Positions 55,702 to 64,000 of a DNA stretch of 64,000 nt are shown here, piece by piece. Positions within the stretch are counted from its first letter, which is position 1. Every line of letters starts with the position of its first letter. Source of the stretch: Lepidodermella squamata (taxonomy: Eukaryota; Gastrotricha); contig JBLDXI010000029.1 of NCBI GenBank assembly GCA_047495785.1, positions 1,364,001-1,428,000 of the forward strand. The letters run 5' to 3'. Under the pieces are notes generated by a model, which was not told where the DNA came from, made no database searches, and worked only from the letters and a program-made list of their open reading frames with translations. Made by a program: the position numbers and the translations under genes.

Positions 55702-56448
55702 TTCATCGTTTGTTGATATTCAGAGTCTCACAGATTCGCCATTTTTACTATAACTCTTTTTCACTGGCTAGAAAATGTTTTTCTTCACTGGCGCTTTTAT
55801 CCAGGTTAAGAGCTTTAACCACGCGCTTGAATCTTGATGCTTGAAGCCTGTGTTCCATTTGATTTTCATGACCAAAAAGAAATGAATGCGGGCACGTAGT
55901 ACATAATTAGCTGATAATGATCATCAATAAAGAAAAAATAACGGGATCTGGTTTGACTCATTTTCTCCTTTGCTTCCTTGTCGCCAATCAGTTCAAAGAC
56001 CATGAAATGAAATACGGAAGCCTGAAGTTACCAGTTCAAGCATTATTTTACCGTAATACCCGTAAATACCGTAAATACCCGTAACACAGACCACCAATAA
56101 ATCGGTTTCTCTCTCTAGGGGTGACGTAAAAATCAGGAATCAGTTGACATAGAGAGCAGCTTGATGCGCAACAATTTGTTAAAGACCAGGATTTGCTGCT
56201 ATTCCTTATCTCTAAAAGGGATCACCTACTGGAATGTCATTTGCCACACCCATAGTCCTTATTTGTGGTACGAGAATGCATACTATGATCTAGGATAGGG
56301 CTGAGACTTATGCTATCATTTGACACGGTCAAGTGCTATCAGCAAGTTACATGATAATTAGTCAATCTGAGAATTCCTTTGGGGTTACTTATGTTATTAC
56401 CAGGCATTAATTCCAATATTTATCCAGTCACAGCCACGACACTTGCTC
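55702..56448. other. Intergenic with short CCGTAAATA repeats
   Basis: Short tandem iterations of CCGTAAATAC-type sequence at about 56050-56085. No gene seen. Confidence 0.45.
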
Positions 56449-56456
56449 TATATAAA
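56449..56456 (+). promoter_or_regulatory. TATA box of the beta-helix gene
   Basis: TATATAAA followed by GGCG, 36 bp upstream of the start at 56492; spacing implies a very short leader. Confidence 0.6.
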
Positions 56457-56491
56457 GGCGGTGTTTGATCATCGAAAGTATAGCAAAACTG

Positions 56492-58363
56492 ATGTCTTCA
56501 CTCTGTTTCCTGTTGGTAGTGCTGCTTGGTTTGGCAGCTCAATCGTGCGCACAGCTTACACCTCTCAATGCAGAGACCCTGCAAAATCAATTTGCCGCAG
56601 CTAGAAACTACTACAAATACCCAGCTGGGAATTACTATGTCTATAACACTCCATCACGCCAAGCCTATCACTTACAACTCAAATGTCCAACTCTGGACCC
56701 GATAGAGGTCGACTTCACTGGCGTGAAACTCACCTTCAAAGACATTAGCAAAGGCGGTATTCTGTTCGAAGGCTGCAACAAGTTGAACTTTCACGGGGTG
56801 ACTATAACCTGGGATCCGCTACCTTTCACGCAAGGCACGATAACAGCTGTGAGTGGGGCAGGCATCACCTTCAAGGTTCATGACTATTATCCCGTCGATT
56901 TCCTAAACCCCTCAAGAATTCCTAACCCATTCGCATGGGCTGTAGACCGTAATTCAGGGAAAATCAAGCCAGGCACTTGGGACATTCACGCGCAGAGGAT
57001 CAAGGACTTTGGAGGATTTTCGTAAGGTTTTAATAGCTAAGTTGAAGTTTCATTTCTCATCCAATCTCGCAGATACCGATTAGTGTTCCAGAATGGCAAT
57101 AATCCATCGGTAAATATTGGAGTGAATGATTATCTGGTGGTCAGAGGGCCTTGTAACATTCACGGCATCAACATAAGAAATACGGGGTCTTCAACGTTTC
57201 AACAACTGACCATCAACACCTCGCCATGTTTTGGAATCCTTGAAGAAGGCAGCCCATCAGCCAACACCTACTCAGGCATAACCATAGCTCCCGGGGCAAG
57301 ACCTAGTGGCGCATCAATCGATCCGCTGTTATCAACCGTTGCTGATGGAATCCACTCGATAAGCTCCTACAACGGCCCTGTTGTAACCGGTTGCAAAATC
57401 GACCGAGCTGGGGATGACGCAATCGCTATTCATGGAAGATGGTCCTTAGTCGCGAAATCTGATAAGAATCGGAAAACAATAACTGTCATCGACAAAAATG
57501 AGTGGTCAACTAATCCGTTTTACGAGGGCGATGAAATCAACGTCTACGATAAAACTCTGACTTGGATCGGAACTGGTAAGGTGAAATCAGCTTGGAGACC
57601 CTCTGAAAAAACTTCGCAATCGAGCTCTACAATGTCGGCTATGAATCCAACCAACTCTAACGACCGAGTTTACACAGAAATCGAACTCTACAACTGGCCA
57701 TTTTGGCAGGAAGTAACATTCGATTGCGTGGTTTCGAACCCAAGTCGAAATGCGAGATTGTCATCAGTAACCTGGAATAACATTACGTACAATCGAGGCC
57801 GAGGCATTCTCTACAAAGGCTGGTCCGGTGCAATATCAAACAATCGAATAGATGGGAGCAGCATTGGTGGTATTGCTTTATTCCCTGAGGTTGCAGATTT
57901 TGTTGAAGGAGACTTCTCTCGGCAAGTTACTATCACGGATAATACGATAAGCTACGTGTCTTATGCCCAGTCGCAAATGGGGGCGATTATGGTCGCTGCC
58001 AACTACGACAGATCCCAGGGCTTCAATTTTGTGACGGGGAAAGGGCATGATAACATCGAGATAAGTCGTAATCATATCTGGAGTGTGATTTTCACGAACA
58101 TTGTGGTGACATCAGCAAATAATGTGAAAGTTGGAAATAACGATTTTCATGGGGCAATGTGTAGTGGCAGACCTACGAATGGAATGGGTTTCCATCAGAT
58201 AGCAAATACTGGCTTCACCAGAATCATCTGGAGTATGCATACGCAGGGAATTCAGGTCTGTGGGAACACGTTCGATAAACTTGGCCATGAATGCCCAGGA
58301 ACGGATTACAGCGGTCAATCTTTCTGGTATGAAAAAGCTAGTGTTAGTGTGACGGCCTGTTAA
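56492..58363 (+). CDS. Secreted right-handed beta-helix protein, possible glycan hydrolase/lyase
   Basis: Exons 56492-57021 and 57073-58363 (51-nt intron, phase 2) give 606 residues. Signal peptide about 1-20 (SSLCFLLVVLLGLAAQSCA). The body has repeated Asn/Gly-rich coils (GCNKLNFHGVTI, VTGCKIDRAGDDAIAIHG, AISNNRIDGSSIGGIAL, ITDNTISYV, IEISRNHIW, VKVGNNDFHG), the signature of parallel beta-helix enzymes. The ADGIH...GDDAIAIHG block resembles the acidic active-site region of polysaccharide-active families such as GH28/GH110. Exact activity cannot be assigned. Such proteins are common in fungi and bacteria, so an old horizontal transfer is possible; the TATA box, intron and signal peptide show it is a working animal-type gene. 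I prefer the ATG at 56492 over the frame start at 56465. Confidence 0.8.
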
Positions 58364-58456
58364 GGAAAGACTACACTTGCCCCTTACGTATTTGATATGT
58401 TGATTCAAAATAAAAGATAACCCAGCGAGCTTGTTTTTATTCGACCGTAACACAGT

Positions 58457-59674
58457 CTAGTAATTCTCAACTAGCCACAACAGAGAAAATGAGAGCAAAA
58501 AAAGAAAAACAGTTAAAACAGCAGAAAAAATGGCCAAATCAGTAACAGCAAACGTATTCAAGCCTTTCTTCGACTCTCTGGAAAAGCAAGCCAAAGCCTT
58601 GAGTGCAGCTGGTTCTGCCACGCCGCCCAAAGCCCGAAGTTTCGAGCACAAGATTTCCTTTCGGTCATCGTAAGAAACTTTGCGTAAAACCTTAGGGTCT
58701 ACAATCGGCTTCTCTGGATTTGCAATAACAGCCAAGCCATCGCAAACTTCAATCGAAATCTTGTCGTCGCCACTTTTTTCGATAATGAAACGGCAAAATG
58801 CGTTGAAAATCTTGCCGTCAGCTTTCGAGTTCCTGAACTTGCGCAGTTCGACCGGCGATTCAGAGATTTTGACAAGAGCCATGATGAGTTGATGGATGAA
58901 ATTCGGGCAAGCATCACCAAGGTCGAACTTTGATTCGAGGTTCCCCTGCAAGATTGCGTCCAGCTTACTGTCCTTAATGGCGATTTCAAGGAAATCAGCA
59001 GGCGAGAAGTCGCCCATGTCGAAAGAATTTGACGATTTCGCCCGTGCCAAGCTACAGCATGCTAGAAACATCTTCGTGAAAAGCGACTGGTCGATGAGAT
59101 CGGGTTTCTTCGTAGCCATTGACAAAAGCTCGAAGTAGCGATCAGTAAACGTTAAATCTTGAACGATGTCGCGGTAGTAGCCATCAAATCCAGGGCGGTC
59201 TGAGATCAATGCAGCTGTAATGAGCTCGGCAACTCGGTTGAAATGTTCCTCACTCCTCATGCCAACCACGTCTTGCATAGCAATCAGCAGAAGATTCGCA
59301 GCTTGATGAGAGAAGAACACGGGGCTAGCCAAGAAATAACCACCAAGCAAATCGTATCTTCGGGTGTTGAGAAGAGCATCGATAATGGGTAGTAATTTCT
59401 TATCAGCCGGTGACTCGACCAAACGTTCAAATGTTTCGAAATCGCCGTCGTTTTTAGCGTGATAAGCTGCGGCGGAGTGGAAGGTTTCAAGCAAGTAAAT
59501 TTCGTTGAGTTTGGCGTGCCATTTACCGAGGCTCATTGTGCCATTCGTCACAGCGACGGAGTCGATTGGCTTCAGAGCACGTTGCCATTCGTTTGCGATT
59601 GTCAGCTCGCGACTGGCGGATTTCGAGTTGCCAGAGCGCATGATTTTGTTGAAAGTCTTCACGTGCTTGGCCAT
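58457..59674 (-). CDS. Helical tail-anchored protein of unknown function, paralogue B, intronless
   Basis: 405 residues in one exon. The frame opens with TTG at 59710; the first ATG is 59674. The body is Leu/Ala/Asp/Lys-rich and helical, like paralogue A at 51712. Shared features: a KWHAKL segment, FFSHQAANLLLIAMQ and, near residue 216, FDMGDFSPADFL after an ACC motif. Unlike A it ends with a strong transmembrane helix (FSAVLTVFLFLLSFSLLWLV) and a four-residue tail, so it is probably tail-anchored. No known family recognised. It converges with the beta-helix gene, 93 bp apart. Confidence 0.75.
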   Translation of the reverse strand: MAKHVKTFNKIMRSGNSKSASRELTIANEWQRALKPIDSVAVTNGTMSLGKWHAKLNEIYLLETFHSAAAYHAKNDGDFETFERLVESPADKKLLPIIDALLNTRRYDLLGGYFLASPVFFSHQAANLLLIAMQDVVGMRSEEHFNRVAELITAALISDRPGFDGYYRDIVQDLTFTDRYFELLSMATKKPDLIDQSLFTKMFLACCSLARAKSSNSFDMGDFSPADFLEIAIKDSKLDAILQGNLESKFDLGDACPNFIHQLIMALVKISESPVELRKFRNSKADGKIFNAFCRFIIEKSGDDKISIEVCDGLAVIANPEKPIVDPKVLRKVSYDDRKEILCSKLRALGGVAEPAALKALACFSRESKKGLNTFAVTDLAIFSAVLTVFLFLLSFSLLWLVENY

Positions 59675-60564
59675 ATTTTTATATGAACCTAGAAATTCGA
59701 AAATAATCAAATGTATAACTGTATAACTGTATAATGGAATAAGGGATCCGATTAATTTCCTAGGGAAAAATTGGGGAAAGGCAACACTGTAAAATCAAAG
59801 CCGGTCTTAAGCGGACAAGAAAAGAGGGCATTAAAACCAAATTTCGAATTTTAACCTCGAAAAATATTCAAAAATATAAGCCTGTTCACATGTCACCCCG
59901 AATTGTTTCCTCCTCCACTAGCTGGAATGTTTACTTAACACACTTGATACTTGGGGTGCAGGATTACTGCGAAGAATTGTCGAGTCCCATACATGTGACA
60001 CATAGCCTCGGTCTTTTTGTTGTCTCGGAGATGGGTGGAACGAAACAATTTACTTTCCAGGTGTGACTCCATAAACTATCCATTTACTATCCATAAACAA
60101 TTGTGAAATTCCTGTTAATTCATTGAAAAGATTGCAAAAATGATACTAAACCACAGGAAACCTACAAGGTCCCGTAACTTAGGTCGAACTTAATGAAAAT
60201 AAAGAAAGACTCCTGATTTAGCCAACGAATTTGATAAGGTTGTTTCTGGATGAGATATGATCCTTACTGAGTTTGAGAAGCAGAATATTATGACCCAACA
60301 ATTTCGTAAGTGGAAAGCCGTATTAATACACATATCAAAATACGCGTGCTTATTCAAGTTTGAATATGATATTAGCCTACTATAAAGTGCGCCCTGGGAA
60401 CCTGTGGTATGAATATCCGTTTAACATGAGCAGCTTTTTCAGTGAATTAAAGAACACTTTCTTGCATTTGTTTCTTTGAAATTCTTCAACTTCCACCAAA
60501 GTTAAAGTTCTTTCTTAAAAACCGAGAAATAAGATTACCAGATGATAATAATTCAAAAATAAGG
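59675..60564. other. Intergenic, no gene seen
   Basis: Starts with short TATAACTG tandem iterations at about 59710-59735. No coding signal. It leads into the ribozyme-like motif and palindrome. Confidence 0.45.
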
Positions 60565-60626
60565 CCAAGGAACCAAACACCGACGCGTTTCGGCTTTTTA
60601 TGGCCATCTTCAGGGTCTAACAAAGA
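60565..60626 (-). ncRNA. Hammerhead-ribozyme-like motif (Penelope-type)
   Basis: On the minus strand the order is CTGAAGA (60607-60613), a short stem II with GGC/GCC around an AT-rich loop, CGAAAC (87-92 of the same row) and GCGTC. These are the conserved hammerhead core boxes (CUGANGA, GAAA, cleavage GUC) with a minimal stem III, the form carried by Penelope-like retroelements. The flanking ACC/GGT gives a weak stem I. The 10.1-11.1 pair is a U-C mismatch, so activity is uncertain. It may be a remnant of an element. Confidence 0.4.
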
Positions 60627-60697
60627 AATTTACAACATCAATTAAGCTAATTTCAGTTTCAACAACCAGTACGGCCTCTCACCTCATTTTGTTACCA

Positions 60698-60822
60698 GTT
60701 GATGAAGATTATAAAATTGCAGTATTAGTTAAATTTACATCATACATCATACATCATACATTACATCATAAATGTTATGATGTAAATTTAACTAATACTG
60801 AAATTTTATAATCTTCATCAAC
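60698..60822. repeat. Palindrome with 46-bp arms
   Basis: Arms 60698-60743 and 60777-60822 are reverse complements with a single mismatch (GTTGATGAAG at one end, CTTCATCAAC at the other). The 33-nt centre is an iterated ACATCAT repeat. It is a foldback element or MITE that would extrude a long hairpin. It lies 70 bp from the ribozyme-like motif, so both may belong to one inserted element. Confidence 0.8.
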
Positions 60823-60990
60823 ATTTTTATATCCGCCCTAAATCTCGGATATAATAATGTAACATATTTGCGCGTACCATTTCTCAATTTAAAAATCGTT
60901 TTATTTTGAAATGAAAATCAGCCACCAATGGAATCCGTTTAAAAGTCAGTAGAGAGAAAAAGCGAAGTCGAAATAGCAAAGAAAAATCAA

Positions 60991-61125
60991 TTAAAAAGAA
61001 ATAGCCATCCAAGTGTTAATCGAAGCCATAGAAGCCACGGATTTCACTCGATCAACTTGGCTGTCGGTGAGAGTCTTGGGAACCTCACTGACATAGCTAT
61101 ACCTGGAAACATAGGAAAGCGACAT
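60991..61125 (-). CDS. Candidate short coding exon, 44 residues
   Basis: A frame starting with ATG one base after a TTTTCAG acceptor and ending at TAA. It is Ser/Val-rich (MSLSYVSRYSYVSEVPKTLT to NTWMAISF). The acceptor directly before the ATG could be a last intron or a trans-splice site. No homology. Weak. Confidence 0.25.
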   Translation of the reverse strand: MSLSYVSRYSYVSEVPKTLTDSQVDRVKSVASMASINTWMAISF

Positions 61126-61260
61126 TCTGAAAAGAAACAAGGTTAAGTTCAAGTGTGAGAATGCGTAAGTTTGGCGCGAAACTAAATTTATTCAATCAAA
61201 GCTGACTATTTTTATTTAAGATTAGCGTTTTAAACGCTACAAAAGATTGTTTTCCACATT

Positions 61261-63525
61261 TTACGAGAAGCCAGCTTCAGAACTATCCACTTTTCTGTTC
61301 GAATTTGACCGAATGTGAATAACGATGTTTGCCGCAATGATAATAACCATTATCAAGGATAATATGATGTTGTAGCTGAAGTTGGGCGCCAAAACGTATC
61401 CAATAAGGACAGCAGCAATGAAAAGAGAGGAGGTTAACAAACCGGACAGTTTCGCAGCTTTCATCTCTGGGTACTTAGCTGCAAACCGCTGATTTGCTCG
61501 CATTTTTAGGATGCAAACGATTATCAGCGCTATAACAAGCGAATGCATTGTTATCAGAGCTCCAAGCCATTTGCCTATCCATTTCGATGAACATATTGTA
61601 ACCTCTTCATAAACGTAGGTATCCAACTCAGCGACGTAATGCCCTGGTAATTTCAGAGATGTGTGGCAATAAACGGGGTCCATGATTAGCCACAGTAGGG
61701 CGACTAAGAAATTCGCCAAGGCGAAAACAGACGTAGTCAAAATATCCAATTTGATTTTGACTTTAAACGGCACGTGAAAGGTTCTCGAAGCTGAGGAACT
61801 ATAACTACTTGTACTTGGTGGAAACGTTCCCCGGATTTTCGAGCTTAAACTATTTAAGAATACGTTCATTTGCGCTAATCTTGATAGGGTACCCCCTGAT
61901 AGAAATGAAACCCCAATCGCCGTAGAAATGAATGTCAGAGAGCAGGCCGAGTTTGTTCGCATTCTAGCTTCAGTCGAGATTAAACAGGCTGATAAAGCCA
62001 GAAATATGCAACTTGAGAACTGATTGAAATGACTCCATTTGATATAGATTCGCCTCTTTCTCAGGATAATCATGACCTTTATGTGGAGAAGAATTTCGAA
62101 ACCTGAAATAACAGCGATAATGATAAACCAGGCCAGCGGGACCTGGCGCGTTGTCAAGCTTGTGCTTGGTGAGTCTTTTGGCATGTCTCCAGGAGTCAGT
62201 GCATTCAACTCGATAAAACTGAAAGATCTCGGATCTGTTACATTGGTAGCATTTTCTTGGAGGGATGAGCGATATCTAACCACCAACCCTTTACCTCGAT
62301 GCCAATTCATTATCACCTGAGGCTCGTAATCCCACTCTAACCGCTTCGAGTAGCGAAAACTTCCGTATCTCAGTCCTCTGAAGTTGACCAGACTTGCTGA
62401 TAGATTCGCTATTTTCATGACAAGTTCCGGGTTTTTGGCATAGTCGCGAAGGGTCAAGTTCATGCGCTTCAGCTGCCGTTCAGTTTCGTTAAGGACGACA
62501 ATGCTCTGGAGAGCAGCGTCGTAGCAAGCGTGTCGAAAAACATCCCCATCCCGCGGGGCGACTCCAGTTCGTTGGAGCATCATCTCATCGAAAGATACCA
62601 AACTATTTCCGAGTTCATCAACGCCAGAAGAAGTCGTTGGATTAGCAGCTCCAATTAACAATAGCGACCGGAGTTGCTCAAGGTAGACACTTTGGTTACA
62701 TCCTGGCGGATACAACTGGTTAGTAACAGGGTCTATAAAGATTATCGGTGAGATTAGGAACATGTACCTCGGCCCACTAAGTCCGTTTCTATGGGCCATG
62801 CAAAGAAAAGCAAGAGTTTGCCTGCCATCAGAGCTTTCAAGGGCGAATATCCGAATATCATCCCGTTTAAAGGATAACATCATCTCATCAGAAATATCAA
62901 TGAACGCTTCAAATCGTTGCACCCTAAGTCCGGCGGCTACTGCAATGTCGTAGAAGAGTATACCGTTTTCGACTGCAAAACTGTTAGCTAAAGCCACGAC
63001 TATGGCCAGTTTCCGCCAAGGAGTGAGTCTCTTGATGAAATGAAGGCGAACAACTAGGCCGAGCTCTGTTGAACCTCGAACACGATACATATTCGGGTAA
63101 ATGTTTCGTTTAGCTGTCTGAGCTGGGGATGTGCAAGACCCTGCGATCATCACCATGTTCAAATGATGAGCGATCGATCCCCAAGCCTTGCAACCGGGTG
63201 TTGCAATGGCACCAACCGTAACCGGGGCAATGAAGCTGCGGTTCCGTCCTGAATAAGGTAGATTTTCCCGCACAATATTCACCCCAGCTGCGGCTGCGCT
63301 GGCGGATTGAAGATCCTCGTCTCGTATGTCGAACTCGACTTGGTATCCAGGGAGTAGATTTTGTGAGTTTGCCATTTCTCCGACATATTTGACTGCCAGG
63401 CGGCACCTTTCGAAACTCGGTGGATATTGCGCCAAAATTACCAACCGGTCAGGAATCGCAGTGGCGGTGAATTCGAAAACAGTTAGTAACAACACGCACA
63501 ACAGCAGAGTCTGCAAAGCCAGCAT
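61261..63525 (-). CDS. Class C GPCR, GABA-B-receptor-like, intronless copy 2
   Basis: 754 residues in one exon, equal in length to the receptor at 53437-55701. Signal peptide about 1-23 (LLLCVLLLTVFEFTATA). The flytrap domain has GCKAWGSIAHHLNMVMIAGSC and AHRNGLSGPRYMFLI at the same places as copy 1. The membrane part starts near residue 460 (LAWFIIIAVISGFEILLHI) with the TM3 Cys in ACSLTF and the loop-2 Cys in TICSSKW. The linker before TM1 carries N-glycosylation sequons (ENATNVT). The tail is short, without a coiled coil, so obligate GABA-B-type dimerisation is not indicated. Lack of introns in both copies within an intron-rich region suggests a retroposed founder and later spread. Ligand unknown. 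Confidence 0.85.
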   Translation of the reverse strand: MLALQTLLLCVLLLTVFEFTATAIPDRLVILAQYPPSFERCRLAVKYVGEMANSQNLLPGYQVEFDIRDEDLQSASAAAAGVNIVRENLPYSGRNRSFIAPVTVGAIATPGCKAWGSIAHHLNMVMIAGSCTSPAQTAKRNIYPNMYRVRGSTELGLVVRLHFIKRLTPWRKLAIVVALANSFAVENGILFYDIAVAAGLRVQRFEAFIDISDEMMLSFKRDDIRIFALESSDGRQTLAFLCMAHRNGLSGPRYMFLISPIIFIDPVTNQLYPPGCNQSVYLEQLRSLLLIGAANPTTSSGVDELGNSLVSFDEMMLQRTGVAPRDGDVFRHACYDAALQSIVVLNETERQLKRMNLTLRDYAKNPELVMKIANLSASLVNFRGLRYGSFRYSKRLEWDYEPQVIMNWHRGKGLVVRYRSSLQENATNVTDPRSFSFIELNALTPGDMPKDSPSTSLTTRQVPLAWFIIIAVISGFEILLHIKVMIILRKRRIYIKWSHFNQFSSCIFLALSACLISTEARMRTNSACSLTFISTAIGVSFLSGGTLSRLAQMNVFLNSLSSKIRGTFPPSTSSYSSSASRTFHVPFKVKIKLDILTTSVFALANFLVALLWLIMDPVYCHTSLKLPGHYVAELDTYVYEEVTICSSKWIGKWLGALITMHSLVIALIIVCILKMRANQRFAAKYPEMKAAKLSGLLTSSLFIAAVLIGYVLAPNFSYNIILSLIMVIIIAANIVIHIRSNSNRKVDSSEAGFS

Positions 63526-63804
63526 ATTCGCTCTCGTTTTGAGGAGTTGAAGAGTTGAAGAAGCTGCACTGAATTCGTTAGCTCTACAATTTTTCGTGCT
63601 CGAAGCTCCTATTCGAGGCTAATTCTCAATTTGACAAAGCGTGGTTTATGTGTCGGGCGGAATGCTCACGGGCTTAATTTTTCATAAGAAAAGCACGACC
63701 TTATGTAGTTAATTGGCTGAAAAAATGTGTTGGAAATCGAGCAACGCCACTAGTTCTGATTATCCAAGAAATTCAGCAGAGTTTTCTTTTGAACTCAGGC
63801 GGGC
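63526..63804. other. Upstream region of receptor copy 2
   Basis: 280 bp, no gene seen; presumably receptor promoter. Confidence 0.4.
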
Positions 63805-64000
63805 AACTACACTGTAAAAAATAGGGGGGTGATTACCCCGAATTTACTCCATTCAATTGTATGGCGCTTGGGGGGTAAAATGCACACGGGGTGCATTGAA
63901 ATTACTCCTCAGAGTTTTTTTCGTAAGGATTATTTACCACAGAGAGGGTAATTATCTTCCAGCATGTCTTTCATTGCTGAGGGGTAATTACCCTGAAATT
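63805..64000. repeat. Repeat with GGGGTAATTACC-type units, cut by window edge
   Basis: Starts with CACTGTAAAAAATAGGGG and contains several direct and inverted copies of GTAATTACC/GGGGTAA-type sequence (63828-63840, 63873-63880, 63946-63955, 63980-63995). The C-A-C-T-G-T-A-A-A-A start and internal palindromes look like a DNA-transposon end. The other end is outside the window. Confidence 0.45.

Noticed and set aside
1-64000. tRNA, rRNA and CRISPR arrays
   Set aside because: No tRNA B-box pattern, rRNA-like stretch or spaced direct repeats were recognised by eye; a covariance-model scan would settle tRNAs.

Overview
The window is nuclear DNA of a compact-genome invertebrate animal. Genes are split by very short GT-AG introns (many 48-60 nt, acceptors mostly TTTTCAG or TTTTTAG), and two GC donors occur. 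The gene content is animal: NPC2, globins, syntaxin, PLOD, prolyl 4-hydroxylase, GKRP and class C receptors. I count about 40 genes, roughly one per 1.6 kb. I cannot fix the phylum. Tardigrade, nematode and other miniaturised invertebrates are all possible. There are no operons of bacterial type, no CRISPR array, and no rRNA or tRNA that I can recognise.

Layout. 1-2637 (-): a J-domain protein with an extreme cysteine-rich core, cut by the window edge. 4022-5624 (-): two ferritins, one with a full ferroxidase centre and one with it broken, with a HIF/GATA-like promoter block upstream. 6348-7795 (+): a pair of related small secreted cationic-tailed proteins. 9471-11865 (+): two NPC2/ML lipid-binding genes in tandem. 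12645-13233: a TTAA-flanked foldback element and a second hairpin. 17087-19356 (-): two globins with N-myristoylation motifs. 20640-24259 (-): N-acetylglucosamine kinase and a glucokinase-regulatory-protein (GKRP) homologue head to tail. 27944-29114 (+): an endosomal-type syntaxin with a non-canonical zero layer.

The most interesting content is a dispersed cluster (14824-44201) of 15 paralogues of a small secreted protein family that I do not recognise. Each has a signal peptide, a short variable region often with basic residues, and a C-terminal module of the form (K/R/x)C-x9-C-x(4-6)-(S/A/G)F(Y/F)xWA-x-x-x-A-x-x-IM. One member has lost the C-terminal half, one is intronless, and intron positions differ between members. 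Several of these genes were only visible after splicing very short exons. Two unrelated small genes sit inside the cluster.

The right third holds a collagen-modification block: PLOD (-) divergent from two tandem prolyl 4-hydroxylase alpha genes (+), the first of which is decayed. After that come two intronless paralogous helical proteins of unknown function (51712-52956, 58457-59674), two intronless class C GPCRs of identical length (53437-55701 +, 61261-63525 -), a secreted right-handed beta-helix protein (56492-58363 +), a hammerhead-ribozyme-like motif typical of Penelope-like retroelements, a 46-bp-arm palindrome and a repeat at the right edge.
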